Source of the DNA: Micromonospora sediminicola
Lineage (GTDB): Bacteria; Actinomycetota; Actinomycetes; Mycobacteriales; Micromonosporaceae
NCBI RefSeq assembly: GCF_900089585.1
Contig: NZ_FLRH01000003.1
Span: forward strand, 4,540,501-4,604,500
Length of the DNA stretch: 64,000 bases
Reading direction: 5' to 3'
Shown piece after piece: positions 24,039-33,109 of the stretch (positions within the stretch are counted from its first letter, which is position 1; every line of letters starts with the position of its first letter). Made by a program: the position numbers and the translations under genes. The notes beneath the pieces were generated by a model. It worked only from the letters and a program-made list of their open reading frames with translations. It did not search any database and was not told the DNA's origin.

Positions 24039-27000
24039 GCCCGGGCTCCCGTCGCCTGGCTGTACACGTGCTCGGTGAAGTACTTGGCGAGGTCGTGCGC
24101 GGTCTTCGCGGTGACCGCGGTGGGGTGGTAGGCGATCTCCAGCCGCAGTCCGTCGCCGTCGGGCCACAGCTCGGCGTGCAGGTCCAGGGGCAGATCGAGA
24201 TACGGCTGCCGGGCGAAGGTGACGCGGGCGCCGGGCAGCCGCAGCTCGGGCACGGCGTTGTCCTGGCAGGCGAACAGGGTCTGGTAGGCCGGTGGCCGTC
24301 CGGCCGGGCCGAGCAGGTGGGTTCCGGACAGGCTCTGGGCCGCGAGCCCCTGCCGGACGGCGGCGGCCACCGACCGCACGGCCGCGCCGTCGCCCGCGCA
24401 CGCGGCGTCACGCAGCCGCAGGCAGAGCATGCTGATGTGGCAACCGATCGCGCGTCGCAGCGCGGGGTCGTCGCGGCGGGCCACCGGCACCCCGAAGGCG
24501 AGGTCCCGCTGACCGGTGACGTCGGCGACGCTCGCCGCCCACAGGGAGAGCAGCACGACGAAGCGGGTGACGCCGGCCGTGGTGGCGGTGGCGTCGACGG
24601 CCGCGAGCGCGTCCGCGTCCAGCCTGGCCTCCACCCGCTCGGGCGGCCGGCGGCCCCCGGCCCGCACGATCGCGCCGGTCGGCGCCGCCCCGGCGTCGGG
24701 GCCGACGCCCGGGTCGTCGCCGTCGAGGGACGGCCACCGCAGCGGCGGCACGCCGGCCAGGTCGACCCGGGTCTCGGCGAGGCGGCGTTCGGGCTCGGCC
24801 AGGCGGTCGCGGGCACGCGCGGCGCGGGCCAGGTCGGCCAGGGCCGGGCCGGTGCCGAGCGCGGCCGCGACCCGGTCGGGGCCGGCGCCGGCCAGGGCGG
24901 CCCGGTACGCCGTGCCGAGGTCCTCGGCGAGCACGGCCTCGGACCAGCCGTCGAAGGCGACGTGGTGCACCGCGCATCCGAACACGGCCGTGGCCGGCGC
25001 GGGCGCCGGCCGGTCGACGGGAACCAGGACGGTGTGCCAGATCCGGGCGTCCTGCGGCGCCAACGGCGCGGCGAGCGCCGCGCGGGCGGCGGCCCGGGCC
25101 GCGTCGACGCGGTCGTGCGACGGCAGCACGGTCAACGCGGGCGCGGGCACGTCGTCGGGGTACGCCGCCGGCTCCGGGTCGAGCAGGTACGCCGCGCGCA
25201 GCGACTCGTGCCGCAGGTGCACCGCCTCGATCGCCCGGGCCAGGGCCGCACGGTCGAGGTCGCCCTCGACGACCCAGCTGAGCAGGCAGTGCCCGGTGCG
25301 GTCGGCGGGGTTCAGCAGCTCCCGGGTGAGCTGCATGACCTGGACGGTGGTCAGCGGGGCGGCGTCGTCGTCGGAGGCCGGCGCGGCGGGCTCCGGTGCC
25401 GGGTCCGGGACGGCGATCGCGTCGGACAGCCGGCGCGCGAGACCCGCGACGGTCGGGTACTCGTAGAGCCAGGACACCGGTACGGGGGTGCCGGTGCGGG
25501 CGGTGAGACGGGCACACACCCGGCCGGCGTCGAGCGAGGTCAGGCCCAGTTCGGGGAAGGGGGTGCCCAGCCGGACCGTGCCGGCGCCGAGGACGGCGGC
25601 GACGCACTCCGCGACGTCGCGCAGCACCGGGTCGTCGAGGGTGGCCGGGTCGGCGCCGACGACCGGATCCGGGTGGGCGACCGGCGGCGCCAGCGCCAGC
25701 AGCGCCCGCTCGTCGAGCTTGCCCTGGGCGGTGAGCGGGAACGCGGCGACACCGACCACCGCGGCCGGGCGGTGGTGGGCGACGAGCGCGTCGCGGAGCC
25801 GGGGCAGGGCGTCGGTCAGCGGAGCGTCGGCGCGGTCGGGGACGCAGAACGCGATCAGCTCCCGGTCACCGCGCCCGTCGGTGCGGGCGACCACCCGGCA
25901 CTGCCGCACCTGCGGAAGCAACTCCTCGATCTGGCGCTCGACCTCGGCCGGCTCCACCCGGTTGCCACGGATCTTCAGCTGCCGGTCGGTCCGGCCGGTC
26001 AGGTGCAGCAGGCCGTCGTCGGCCCAGTTGCCGAGGTCCCCGGTGCGGTAGACCCGGACGTCACGACCGTCGAGGCGGACCCGGGTGAACTTGGCGGCGG
26101 TGAGGGCGGGGTCACCGAGGTACCCGATCGCCAGCCCGTCGCCGGCCAGGCAGATCTCCCCGGTCTCGCCGACCGCGCACGGGCGCTGCCCGTCCAGCAC
26201 GTACACCTGCGTGCCGGGCACCGGCCGCCCGAGCGGGATGCCGCCGGGTCGGTCGCAGTCGTCCGGGCGGATCCGGTGGGTGGTGGCGAAGATGGTGCAC
26301 TCGACCGGGCCGTAGCCGTTGAGCAGGACGACGTCGGGGTGGCGCGCCAGGAAGCGGCGGACGTGCGGCACGGACAGCCGCTCCCCGCCGATCATCACCT
26401 GGCGCAGCCCCCGGAACGCGTCCGGGTCCTCGTCCACCAGCAGGTTGAACAGGCTCGCGGTGCACCACACGGTGTTCGCGCCGTGCCGGGCCGATCCCTG
26501 GCGCAGGGCCGAGGCGGAGAGGTAGGGATCGGCGACGATCAGGGAGGTGCCGCCGTTGAGCAGGGCGGACCACAGTTCGAGGGAGAAGGCGTCCCAGGCG
26601 GTGGCGGCGGCGAGGGGGGTCACCGTCGTGTGGTCGAAGCGGGCGAAGCCGCCGGGTTGCAGCAGGCGGGCGGTGGCGCCGTGCGGGCTGACCACCCCCT
26701 TGGGCCGGCCCGTGGTGCCCGAGGTGAAGAAGACGCAGCAGGCCGCGGTGGGGTCGACGGCCACCGGTCGGAAGCCGGGGGGCGCGGCGACCGGCGCGGC
26801 CGCGACCGGCCACGCCGGCGCCGGGAGGTCTCCGGCCGGCTCGTCGCCGGTGACCACGAGCGGCGGTCGCAGGTCCGCGAGCACGGCGTCGCGCCGGGGC
26901 GCGGGCCACTCCGGCGGCAGCAGGCAGTAGGCGGCGCCGGCCTTCAGCACCGCCAGCAGCGCGACGACCAGGTCGAGGCCGCGGGGCAGCAGGATCGGCA

Positions 27001-27211
27001 CCCGGTCGCCGGGGCGTACCCCGGCGGCGACCAGCCCGGCGGCCCAGGCGTCCGCGGTGGCGTCGAGCCGTGCGTACGTGAGGGCGCGGGCGCCCTCGAC
27101 GACGGCGACGCCGGCGGGCCGCGACCGTGCCTGCCGGGCCACGGTCTGGTGCAGCCCTTCGGCCGGCGCGGTGTTGGGCGCGCCGACCGTCCATCGTGGG
27201 TCTGGTTGCAC
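24035..27211 (-). CDS. NRPS, adenylation-thiolation-condensation (A-T-C)
   Basis: About 1058 residues. The A domain spans 20-510 (FFTSGTTGRPKGVVSPHG, NGYGPVECTIFAT, YRTGDLG, core Lys in TAQGKLDER). The carrier domain is at about 525-600 with Ser559 in GLTSLDAG, and the condensation domain at about 615-1058 has an intact HHVAFDG at 749-755. Reading specificity positions against GrsA gives D-A-L-C-M-G-G-I-F, which I cannot assign. A C domain at the end implies donation of the loaded residue to a downstream carrier. I prefer the GTG at 27211 (GGGAGAGG upstream); an ATG at 27289 would overlap the operator. It heads the operon with P450, RidA and esterase. Confidence 0.92.
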   Translation of the reverse strand: MQPDPRWTVGAPNTAPAEGLHQTVARQARSRPAGVAVVEGARALTYARLDATADAWAAGLVAAGVRPGDRVPILLPRGLDLVVALLAVLKAGAAYCLLPPEWPAPRRDAVLADLRPPLVVTGDEPAGDLPAPAWPVAAAPVAAPPGFRPVAVDPTAACCVFFTSGTTGRPKGVVSPHGATARLLQPGGFARFDHTTVTPLAAATAWDAFSLELWSALLNGGTSLIVADPYLSASALRQGSARHGANTVWCTASLFNLLVDEDPDAFRGLRQVMIGGERLSVPHVRRFLARHPDVVLLNGYGPVECTIFATTHRIRPDDCDRPGGIPLGRPVPGTQVYVLDGQRPCAVGETGEICLAGDGLAIGYLGDPALTAAKFTRVRLDGRDVRVYRTGDLGNWADDGLLHLTGRTDRQLKIRGNRVEPAEVERQIEELLPQVRQCRVVARTDGRGDRELIAFCVPDRADAPLTDALPRLRDALVAHHRPAAVVGVAAFPLTAQGKLDERALLALAPPVAHPDPVVGADPATLDDPVLRDVAECVAAVLGAGTVRLGTPFPELGLTSLDAGRVCARLTARTGTPVPVSWLYEYPTVAGLARRLSDAIAVPDPAPEPAAPASDDDAAPLTTVQVMQLTRELLNPADRTGHCLLSWVVEGDLDRAALARAIEAVHLRHESLRAAYLLDPEPAAYPDDVPAPALTVLPSHDRVDAARAAARAALAAPLAPQDARIWHTVLVPVDRPAPAPATAVFGCAVHHVAFDGWSEAVLAEDLGTAYRAALAGAGPDRVAAALGTGPALADLARAARARDRLAEPERRLAETRVDLAGVPPLRWPSLDGDDPGVGPDAGAAPTGAIVRAGGRRPPERVEARLDADALAAVDATATTAGVTRFVVLLSLWAASVADVTGQRDLAFGVPVARRDDPALRRAIGCHISMLCLRLRDAACAGDGAAVRSVAAAVRQGLAAQSLSGTHLLGPAGRPPAYQTLFACQDNAVPELRLPGARVTFARQPYLDLPLDLHAELWPDGDGLRLEIAYHPTAVTAKTAHDLAKYFTEHVYSQATGARA

Positions 27212-27282
27212 GCTGCCTCTCCCCTCGTCGGTGCCCTCTCGTGGTGACCGGACGATGCGCGTCACCATGTTCGACAAGAACG

Positions 27283-27320
27283 TTGCCATGACCTTGCCTC
27301 GTCTGGCAACCTACTGGCAA
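27283..27320. promoter_or_regulatory. Cluster operator, four phased half-sites (NRPS/PKS divergent promoter)
   Basis: TTGCC at 27283 and 27294, GGCAA at 27305 and 27316: every half-site starts exactly 11 bp after the previous one, giving TTGCC-N6-TTGCC-N6-GGCAA-N6-GGCAA, a symmetric double palindrome with helical phasing. It lies midway between the divergent starts at 27211 and 27388. Best example of the motif found at all cluster promoters. Confidence 0.8.
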
Positions 27321-27387
27321 GTCCGGGCATCGAGGCCGCATCTTCCACGCCGGACGGTGCGCCTGGTGACTGATCAAAGGTGGGTGC

Positions 27388-30345
27388 ATGGCGCGCGACC
27401 GTTCCCTCGACATCGCCGTATCCGGCATGGCCGGGAGGTTCCCCGGCTCACCCGAGCTGACCCGGTGGTGGTCCGCTCTCACCGATGGACAGGTTCTGAC
27501 CCGCCGCTACCAGCGGCACGAGCTGGCTGCCGAGGGCGTGCCCCGGCACCTGCTCGACGACCCGGACTACGTGCCGGTGCACGGACACCTCGCCGACGCC
27601 GACCGGTTCGACAACGCGCTGTTCCGGATGAGTCCCCGCGAGGCCGAGATGCTCGACCCGCAGCACCGGCTGATGCTGGAGTGCGCCTGGTCGGCCCTGG
27701 AGGACGCCGGAGTCAACCCGCTCGACACCGGGCTGACCACCGGCGTGTACGCCAGCGCCAGCAGCAGCGACTACCTCCGGCGGATGGTGGCCGGCGGTCG
27801 GCTCACGCCGCTGACGCTGGAGGACGCGCTGCACGGCACCCAGCCCGACTTCCTGGCCAGCCTCCTGTCGTACCGGTTGAACCTGAACGGCCCGGCGCTG
27901 GCGGTGCAGACCGCCTGCTCGTCGTCGCTGGTGGCGGTGCACCTCGCCGTGCAGGCGCTGCTCAACGGCGACTGCGACCAGGCACTCGTGGTCGCGGCCG
28001 GGATGGCCTTCCCGCAGGCCGGTCACCTGCACGTGCCCGGTGGCATCCACTCCCCCACCGGGCACTGCCGCCCGTTCGACGCCCGCGCCGACGGCATCGT
28101 CGCCGGGTCCGGCGTCGCCTGCGTGGTGCTGCGGCGCCTCGCCGACGCGCTCGACGACGGCCCGGCGCCGCACGGCGTCATCCTGGGCACCGCCGTCAAC
28201 AACGACGGGTCGGCGAAGGTCGGCTACTACGCCCCCTCGGTCGAGGGCCAGCAGGCGGTGATCCGCGCCGCCCTGCGGACCGCCGACGTCGGCGGCGAGA
28301 CCATCGGATACCTGGAGAGCCACGGCACCGGCACCCGCATCGGCGACCCGATCGAGTGGGCCGCGGCGTCCGCGGCGCTGCGTGCCAGCGGCGCGCGCCC
28401 GGCGCAGGTGGCGGTGGGCGCGCTGAAGGCGAACACCGGGCACCTCGACAACGCCGCGGGCGTGGCCGGGCTGATCAAGGCGATCCTCGTGGTCCGGGAC
28501 GGGGTGATCCCGCCGGTCGCCGGCCACGGCGCGCTCAACCCGCTGCTGGACCACGAGGAGTCGCCGCTGTACGTGCCGGACCAGGCCCGTCCGTGGCCCG
28601 GCGACGGGCCCCGGCGTGCCGGGGTCAGCTCGTTCGGCGTGGGCGGCACCAACGCCCACGTGGTGGTGGAACAACCGCCGGTCGCGAGCCCGCAGTCCCA
28701 GGCCGACCCGGGCCACCGCCTGGTGGTGCTGTCCGCCGCCGACGGGGCCGCGCTCGACCGGGCCGCCACCCGCCTCGCCGCCCACCTGGGCGCCCACCGC
28801 ACCGAGCCCGGGGACGTGGCGCGCACCCTGGCCACCGGCCGGGCCCACCTGACCGAGCGCCTCGCCGTCGTCGCCGCCGACACCGACCAGCTCGCCCGGC
28901 GGCTGACGTCCGGCGACGCCCTGCGCGCGGGCGTGCCCGCGTCCGGCCCGGCCCCGATCGTGCTCGCCTTCCCCGGCCAGGGCGCCCAGCACCCCGGGAT
29001 GGCCCGGCCACTGGCCACCGGCCTGCCCGGCTTCGCCCCGGCGCTGGCGACCGTGCTCGACGCGTACGACCCGACCACCGCCGAGCTGGTCGGCCGCGCC
29101 CTGCACGACCCCCGGTTCCCCGCCGACGAACTGGCCGAGACCGCCCTGGCCCAGCCCGCCCTGTTCGCGGTGGAGCACGCCGCCGCCGCGGCCCTGCGCG
29201 CGCTCGGCCTGCGCCCGGCGGCCGTGATCGGACACAGCCTCGGCGAGATCACCGCCGCGTGCGTGGCCGGTGTGCTCGACCTGGCCGACGCGGCCCGGCT
29301 GGTGACCGTCCGGGGGCAGGCCATGCAGCAGTGCCCGCCCGGCGCCATGCTGGCGCTGACGTGCGGCCGCGCCGAGGCCGACGACCTGATTCGCGCCTCC
29401 GGCCTGGCGCTGGAGGTCGCCGCCGTCAACTCCCCCGACCACACCGTCGTGGCCGGGCCGCCGCACGTGGTGGACGCCTTCGAGGCCGGGCTTCCTCCCG
29501 GCCGGGTCCGCGCCCGGCGGCTGCGGAGCCGCCGCGCGTTCCACACCGCGCTCGTCGACGCCGCGGACGCGCCACTGCGGGAGGCACTGGGCGCGACGCG
29601 GCTCCGACCCCCGACGCTGCCGTGGGCCGCGAACAACGGCGACGTGCTCGTCCCGGGCACACCGGTCGAGGCGACCCGGTTCACCGCGCAGGCACGCCAC
29701 ACCGTTCAATTCGGACCGGCGCTGGAGAAGCTGGCCGGCCGGTTCCCCGGCGCGGTCGTGGTCGAGGTGGGACCGGGTCACGCCCTGTCCACCCTGGCGG
29801 AGAGCGGCGGTCTCACCGCCGTGCCGCTGTGCGGCGGTCGGACCGACGACGACGAGGCGGTGCTGGGCGCCCTGGGCCGGTTGTGGACCATGGGCCAACC
29901 GGTGGCGATCGAGGCGACGTGCCCCACCGGGCGTCGCGTCCACCTGCCCGGCTACGCCTTCCACGGGCCGCGCCACCTCGCCGCCGAGGCCGCTCCGGTG
30001 GCCGACGGGCCCACCCCGCCGGCCGGTGTCCCGCCGCTCGTGGCCGCCACGACGACCCCCGTTCCGGACCACCCGGCCGGTCCCACCGGACACGACGTGC
30101 CGGCGTTGGTCGGCCGGCTCTGGCGCGATCTGCTCGGCCGGGACCAGCTGTCCGACGACGCCGACTTCTTCGACCTGGGCGGCGACTCGCTGAGCGTCAC
30201 CCACCTGGCGCGCCGGCTCCGCACGGACCTCGGCGTCCGGGTACCGATCCGCGACCTCATGACCCGCCCGACGCTCGGCGACCACACGTCGCTGTGCCGC
30301 GCCCTGCTCGACGACGACACCCGCGCCCGGGTCACGGTCGGCTGA
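27388..30345 (+). CDS. Type I polyketide synthase module, KS-AT-ACP
   Basis: A 985-residue single module without reductive domains. The KS spans 8-425 with Cys177 (VQTACSSSL), His312 (SHGTGT) and His352 (NTGHLDN). The AT spans about 525-810 with Ser617 in GHSLGE and RAFH at 716-719, close to the HAFH signature of malonyl-CoA-specific domains. The carrier domain is at about 905-975 with Ser934 in LGGDSLSV, PCP-like in flavour. It should add one unreduced malonate unit, giving a beta-keto chain. The absence of KR, DH and TE means any reduction or release is done in trans. First gene of a rightward operon, ATG with AGGTGGG upstream. Confidence 0.95.
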   Translation: MARDRSLDIAVSGMAGRFPGSPELTRWWSALTDGQVLTRRYQRHELAAEGVPRHLLDDPDYVPVHGHLADADRFDNALFRMSPREAEMLDPQHRLMLECAWSALEDAGVNPLDTGLTTGVYASASSSDYLRRMVAGGRLTPLTLEDALHGTQPDFLASLLSYRLNLNGPALAVQTACSSSLVAVHLAVQALLNGDCDQALVVAAGMAFPQAGHLHVPGGIHSPTGHCRPFDARADGIVAGSGVACVVLRRLADALDDGPAPHGVILGTAVNNDGSAKVGYYAPSVEGQQAVIRAALRTADVGGETIGYLESHGTGTRIGDPIEWAAASAALRASGARPAQVAVGALKANTGHLDNAAGVAGLIKAILVVRDGVIPPVAGHGALNPLLDHEESPLYVPDQARPWPGDGPRRAGVSSFGVGGTNAHVVVEQPPVASPQSQADPGHRLVVLSAADGAALDRAATRLAAHLGAHRTEPGDVARTLATGRAHLTERLAVVAADTDQLARRLTSGDALRAGVPASGPAPIVLAFPGQGAQHPGMARPLATGLPGFAPALATVLDAYDPTTAELVGRALHDPRFPADELAETALAQPALFAVEHAAAAALRALGLRPAAVIGHSLGEITAACVAGVLDLADAARLVTVRGQAMQQCPPGAMLALTCGRAEADDLIRASGLALEVAAVNSPDHTVVAGPPHVVDAFEAGLPPGRVRARRLRSRRAFHTALVDAADAPLREALGATRLRPPTLPWAANNGDVLVPGTPVEATRFTAQARHTVQFGPALEKLAGRFPGAVVVEVGPGHALSTLAESGGLTAVPLCGGRTDDDEAVLGALGRLWTMGQPVAIEATCPTGRRVHLPGYAFHGPRHLAAEAAPVADGPTPPAGVPPLVAATTTPVPDHPAGPTGHDVPALVGRLWRDLLGRDQLSDDADFFDLGGDSLSVTHLARRLRTDLGVRVPIRDLMTRPTLGDHTSLCRALLDDDTRARVTVG

Positions 30346-30395
30346 CCGCCGGCCGCCGCCACACCCCTGTCACCAGCGAAAGAAGGAGCTAGTCC

Positions 30396-32357
30396 ATGAC
30401 GACGCTGTCGATGGCCCCCCGGTCGGGCACCCCGGCCGACCTGCCGGGTCCGGCGCACCTCGGCCACCCCCTGCCGGACCGTCCGCTGACGCCGGTGCCG
30501 GACCTGGTGACCGCGGTCGCCGCACGCGCACCGTCCCGCCCGGCGGTACGCTGCGGCGCCGACGAGATGACCTACGCCGAACTCGTCGCCGCAAGCTCGC
30601 GGATCGCCGCCACGCTGACGCGCGCCGGGGTACGCCGCGGGGACCGGGTGGCGGTCCTCGCCGACGCCTCCACGGCCACGGTCGCCGCTGTCCTCGCCGT
30701 GCTGCGCTGCGGTGCCGCCTACGTGCCGCTCGACCCGGGGCAGCCCGACCAGCGGCTGGCCGAGATCCTCGCCGACGCCCAGGTCACCGCGGCCCTGGTC
30801 GACGAGGACACCCGGGCGCGCCTGACCGGCACGGGCCTGCCGCTGGTGTCGACCGCGCTGCCCGAGGGCGCCACCGACGGCGCCGAGACGCCGGTCGACG
30901 TCCCGGTGCTGCTCACCGACCCGGCGTACCTGATCTACACCTCGGGCAGCACCGGCGAGCCGAAGGGCGTGGTGGTCGAGCACGGGCAGCTGGCCGCATC
31001 CACCCGGGCCCGGCGGCTGGTCTACCCGGGCGAGCCGACGTTCCTCCTGGTGTCGCCGCTCAGCTTCGACTCCTCGGTGGCCGGGCTGTGGGGCACGCTC
31101 ACCGCGGGCGGTTGCCTGATCGTGGCCACGGGCGCGCAGGTGCGCGACCCGGAGCAGCTGGTGACGCTGATCGACGACCACCGGGCCACCCACCTGTTGT
31201 GCATCCCGTCGCTGTACAGCTATCTGCTCGACGCCGCCGCGCGTGCCGGCGCGGACCGCCTCGGCTCGCTGCGGACCGCGATCGTGGCCGGTGAGGCCCT
31301 GCCGCAGGAACTGGTCGAGCGGCACTTCGCCGCGACCGCGGGCCGCTGCGAGCTGGTGAACGAGTACGGCCCGACGGAGGCGACCGTGTGGTCCACCTAC
31401 CACCGGTTCACCGCGCCGGCCCCGGTGACGATCGGCCGACCGATCCCGGGCGCGCGGGCGTACGTGCTGGACGAGCGGCTGCGCCCGGTGCCGGTCGGCG
31501 AGCCCGGCGAGCTGTACGTGGCCGGCGCCGGCGTGGCCCGCGGCTACCACGGGCGGCCCGACGCGACCGCCCGGGCGTTCCGCGACGATCCGTTCGTGAC
31601 CACCCCGGGCGAGCGCATGTACCGCACCGGTGACCTGTGCCGGTGGACCCGTGCGGGCACCCTGGAGTTCCTCGGTCGCCGGGACCACCAGGTCAAGGTG
31701 CGCGGTCACCGGATCGAGCTTGCGGCCGTCGAGGCGAAGCTGTGCGCGCTGCCCGGCGTGCGGGAGGCCGTGGCGGTGCCCACCGCCGGTGACACCGAGC
31801 TGGTCGGCTTCGTCCTCGCCCCCTGCGAGCCCGCTCCGGACGCGCTGCGACGGCAGTTGGCCGACCGGGTGCCCGCGGTCATGGTGCCGAGCCGCATCGT
31901 GGTCCTGGACCGCTTCCCGCGTACCCCCAACGGCAAGACCGATCGGGACGCCCTGCGCGGCCTGGCCGACGCCGGTCCGCCGGCCGACGACGCGGTGGCG
32001 TCGGCCGGGCCGGGCACGACGGACCCGGCCGGTCTGGCCGCCCAGGTCAGCGCGGCGTGGACGGAGGTTCTGCAGCGTGACGACGTCCCCGACGACGTGA
32101 ACTTCTTCGACCTGGGCGGTCATTCGCTGGCGATGTTCCGGCTCCGGGAGACGCTGGAGCGGCGCACCGGGCGTCGGCTGTCGGTGGTCGCCCTGTTCCA
32201 GCACACCACCGTGGCAGCGCAGGTGGCGCTGCTGCGCGACGGCGGTGACCCGGACGCCGCCGACGCGGACGACGGGGACGGCCGCGCCGCCCGCGCCCAG
32301 CGGGCACGGGCCCTGCGTGCCCGTCGTGCCGGGCTCACCCCCCAGGAGGCGCTGTGA
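30396..32357 (+). CDS. NRPS, free-standing adenylation-thiolation (A-T) protein
   Basis: A 653-residue protein. The A domain covers about 35-520 (YLIYTSGSTGEPKGVVVEHG, VNEYGPTEATVW, YRTGDLCRW, and core Lys in TPNGKTDRD), and the carrier domain is at about 545-615 with Ser577 in LGGHSLAMF. Specificity positions read D-S-A-C-I-A-E-V-W; the A-E-V-W end resembles codes I recall for histidine-activating domains of the nikkomycin type, at low confidence. A basic Ala/Arg-rich tail follows. ATG behind GGAG, 50 bp after the PKS. Its TGA overlaps the thioesterase start. It may supply the acceptor or the P450 substrate. Confidence 0.92.
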   Translation: MTTLSMAPRSGTPADLPGPAHLGHPLPDRPLTPVPDLVTAVAARAPSRPAVRCGADEMTYAELVAASSRIAATLTRAGVRRGDRVAVLADASTATVAAVLAVLRCGAAYVPLDPGQPDQRLAEILADAQVTAALVDEDTRARLTGTGLPLVSTALPEGATDGAETPVDVPVLLTDPAYLIYTSGSTGEPKGVVVEHGQLAASTRARRLVYPGEPTFLLVSPLSFDSSVAGLWGTLTAGGCLIVATGAQVRDPEQLVTLIDDHRATHLLCIPSLYSYLLDAAARAGADRLGSLRTAIVAGEALPQELVERHFAATAGRCELVNEYGPTEATVWSTYHRFTAPAPVTIGRPIPGARAYVLDERLRPVPVGEPGELYVAGAGVARGYHGRPDATARAFRDDPFVTTPGERMYRTGDLCRWTRAGTLEFLGRRDHQVKVRGHRIELAAVEAKLCALPGVREAVAVPTAGDTELVGFVLAPCEPAPDALRRQLADRVPAVMVPSRIVVLDRFPRTPNGKTDRDALRGLADAGPPADDAVASAGPGTTDPAGLAAQVSAAWTEVLQRDDVPDDVNFFDLGGHSLAMFRLRETLERRTGRRLSVVALFQHTTVAAQVALLRDGGDPDAADADDGDGRAARAQRARALRARRAGLTPQEAL

Positions 32358-33109
32358 CGACGACCCCCGACACCGCCCGCTGGCTGCGGTGCCCGCTGAC
32401 GCTCGACGGTCCCGAGGCGCGCCTGGTGTGTTTCCCGCACGCCGGCGGCTCCGCCGCCATGTTCCATCCCTGGGGCGGGCGTCTGCCCGGCGTCGAGGTG
32501 CACGCGGTCTGCTATCCCGGGCGCGCGCACCGGATCGCCGAACCGCCCCCCGCCGATCTGCGCCACCTCGCGGCGCAGATCACCGACGCCCTGATGCCGC
32601 TGGCGGACCGCCCGCTGATCCTGTTCGGCCACAGCATGGGCGCGGCCGTCGCCCTGGAGACCGCGGTCGCGCTGCGGGAGCGCGGGGTCGAGCCGCTGCA
32701 CCTGTTCGCGTCGGGGTCGCGCGACGCGCCCTACCCGGAGCCGGAGGAGCTGTCGGACCCGGACGAGCTGAACGACGCGGCGGTGGTGGAGCGCCTGCTG
32801 ACGCTCGGTGGCACCGACCCGGAGCTGGCCGCCGACCCCGAATTCCAGGAACTGGTCCTGCCGTACGTCCGCGCCGACGGCCGGATGTTCCACGCGTACA
32901 CGCCGGGCCCGGGACCGATGCTGCGGTGCCCGGTGACGACGATCGTGGGCGACGTCGACGACGACGCCGACCGCCGCCCGTGGTCGACGCTGACCAGCGG
33001 GCCGGTGCGGGAGCACGGCGTCCGCGGCGACCACTTCTACCTGGTGGACGAGCCGCCGCTGGCGCTGCTCGGCGACTGCCTGCCGGTGCCGGTGCGGAGC
33101 GGGCCGTGA
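32354..33109 (+). CDS. Type II thioesterase
   Basis: A 251-residue GrsT/RifR-like hydrolase. It opens with RLVCFPHAGGSAAMFHPWGGRLP, then has the nucleophile Ser94 in FGHSMGAAVALE, the acid expected in VGDVDDDA and the His in VRGDHFYLVD. These proteins remove mis-primed or stalled acyl groups from carrier domains. The GTG start overlaps the NRPS stop (GTGA) and its own stop overlaps the next gene's GTG, so the three are translationally coupled. It could also serve as the only release enzyme, because no module here carries a TE domain. Confidence 0.92.
   Translation: MTTTPDTARWLRCPLTLDGPEARLVCFPHAGGSAAMFHPWGGRLPGVEVHAVCYPGRAHRIAEPPPADLRHLAAQITDALMPLADRPLILFGHSMGAAVALETAVALRERGVEPLHLFASGSRDAPYPEPEELSDPDELNDAAVVERLLTLGGTDPELAADPEFQELVLPYVRADGRMFHAYTPGPGPMLRCPVTTIVGDVDDDADRRPWSTLTSGPVREHGVRGDHFYLVDEPPLALLGDCLPVPVRSGP

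Noticed and set aside
24068..27247. A 1059-codon open frame on the + strand
   Set aside because: Antisense to the A-T-C NRPS gene; no ribosome site and no domain.
27448..30285. A 945-codon open frame on the - strand
   Set aside because: Antisense to the KS-AT-ACP gene, whose catalytic motifs are intact; the shadow protein has no recognisable domain.
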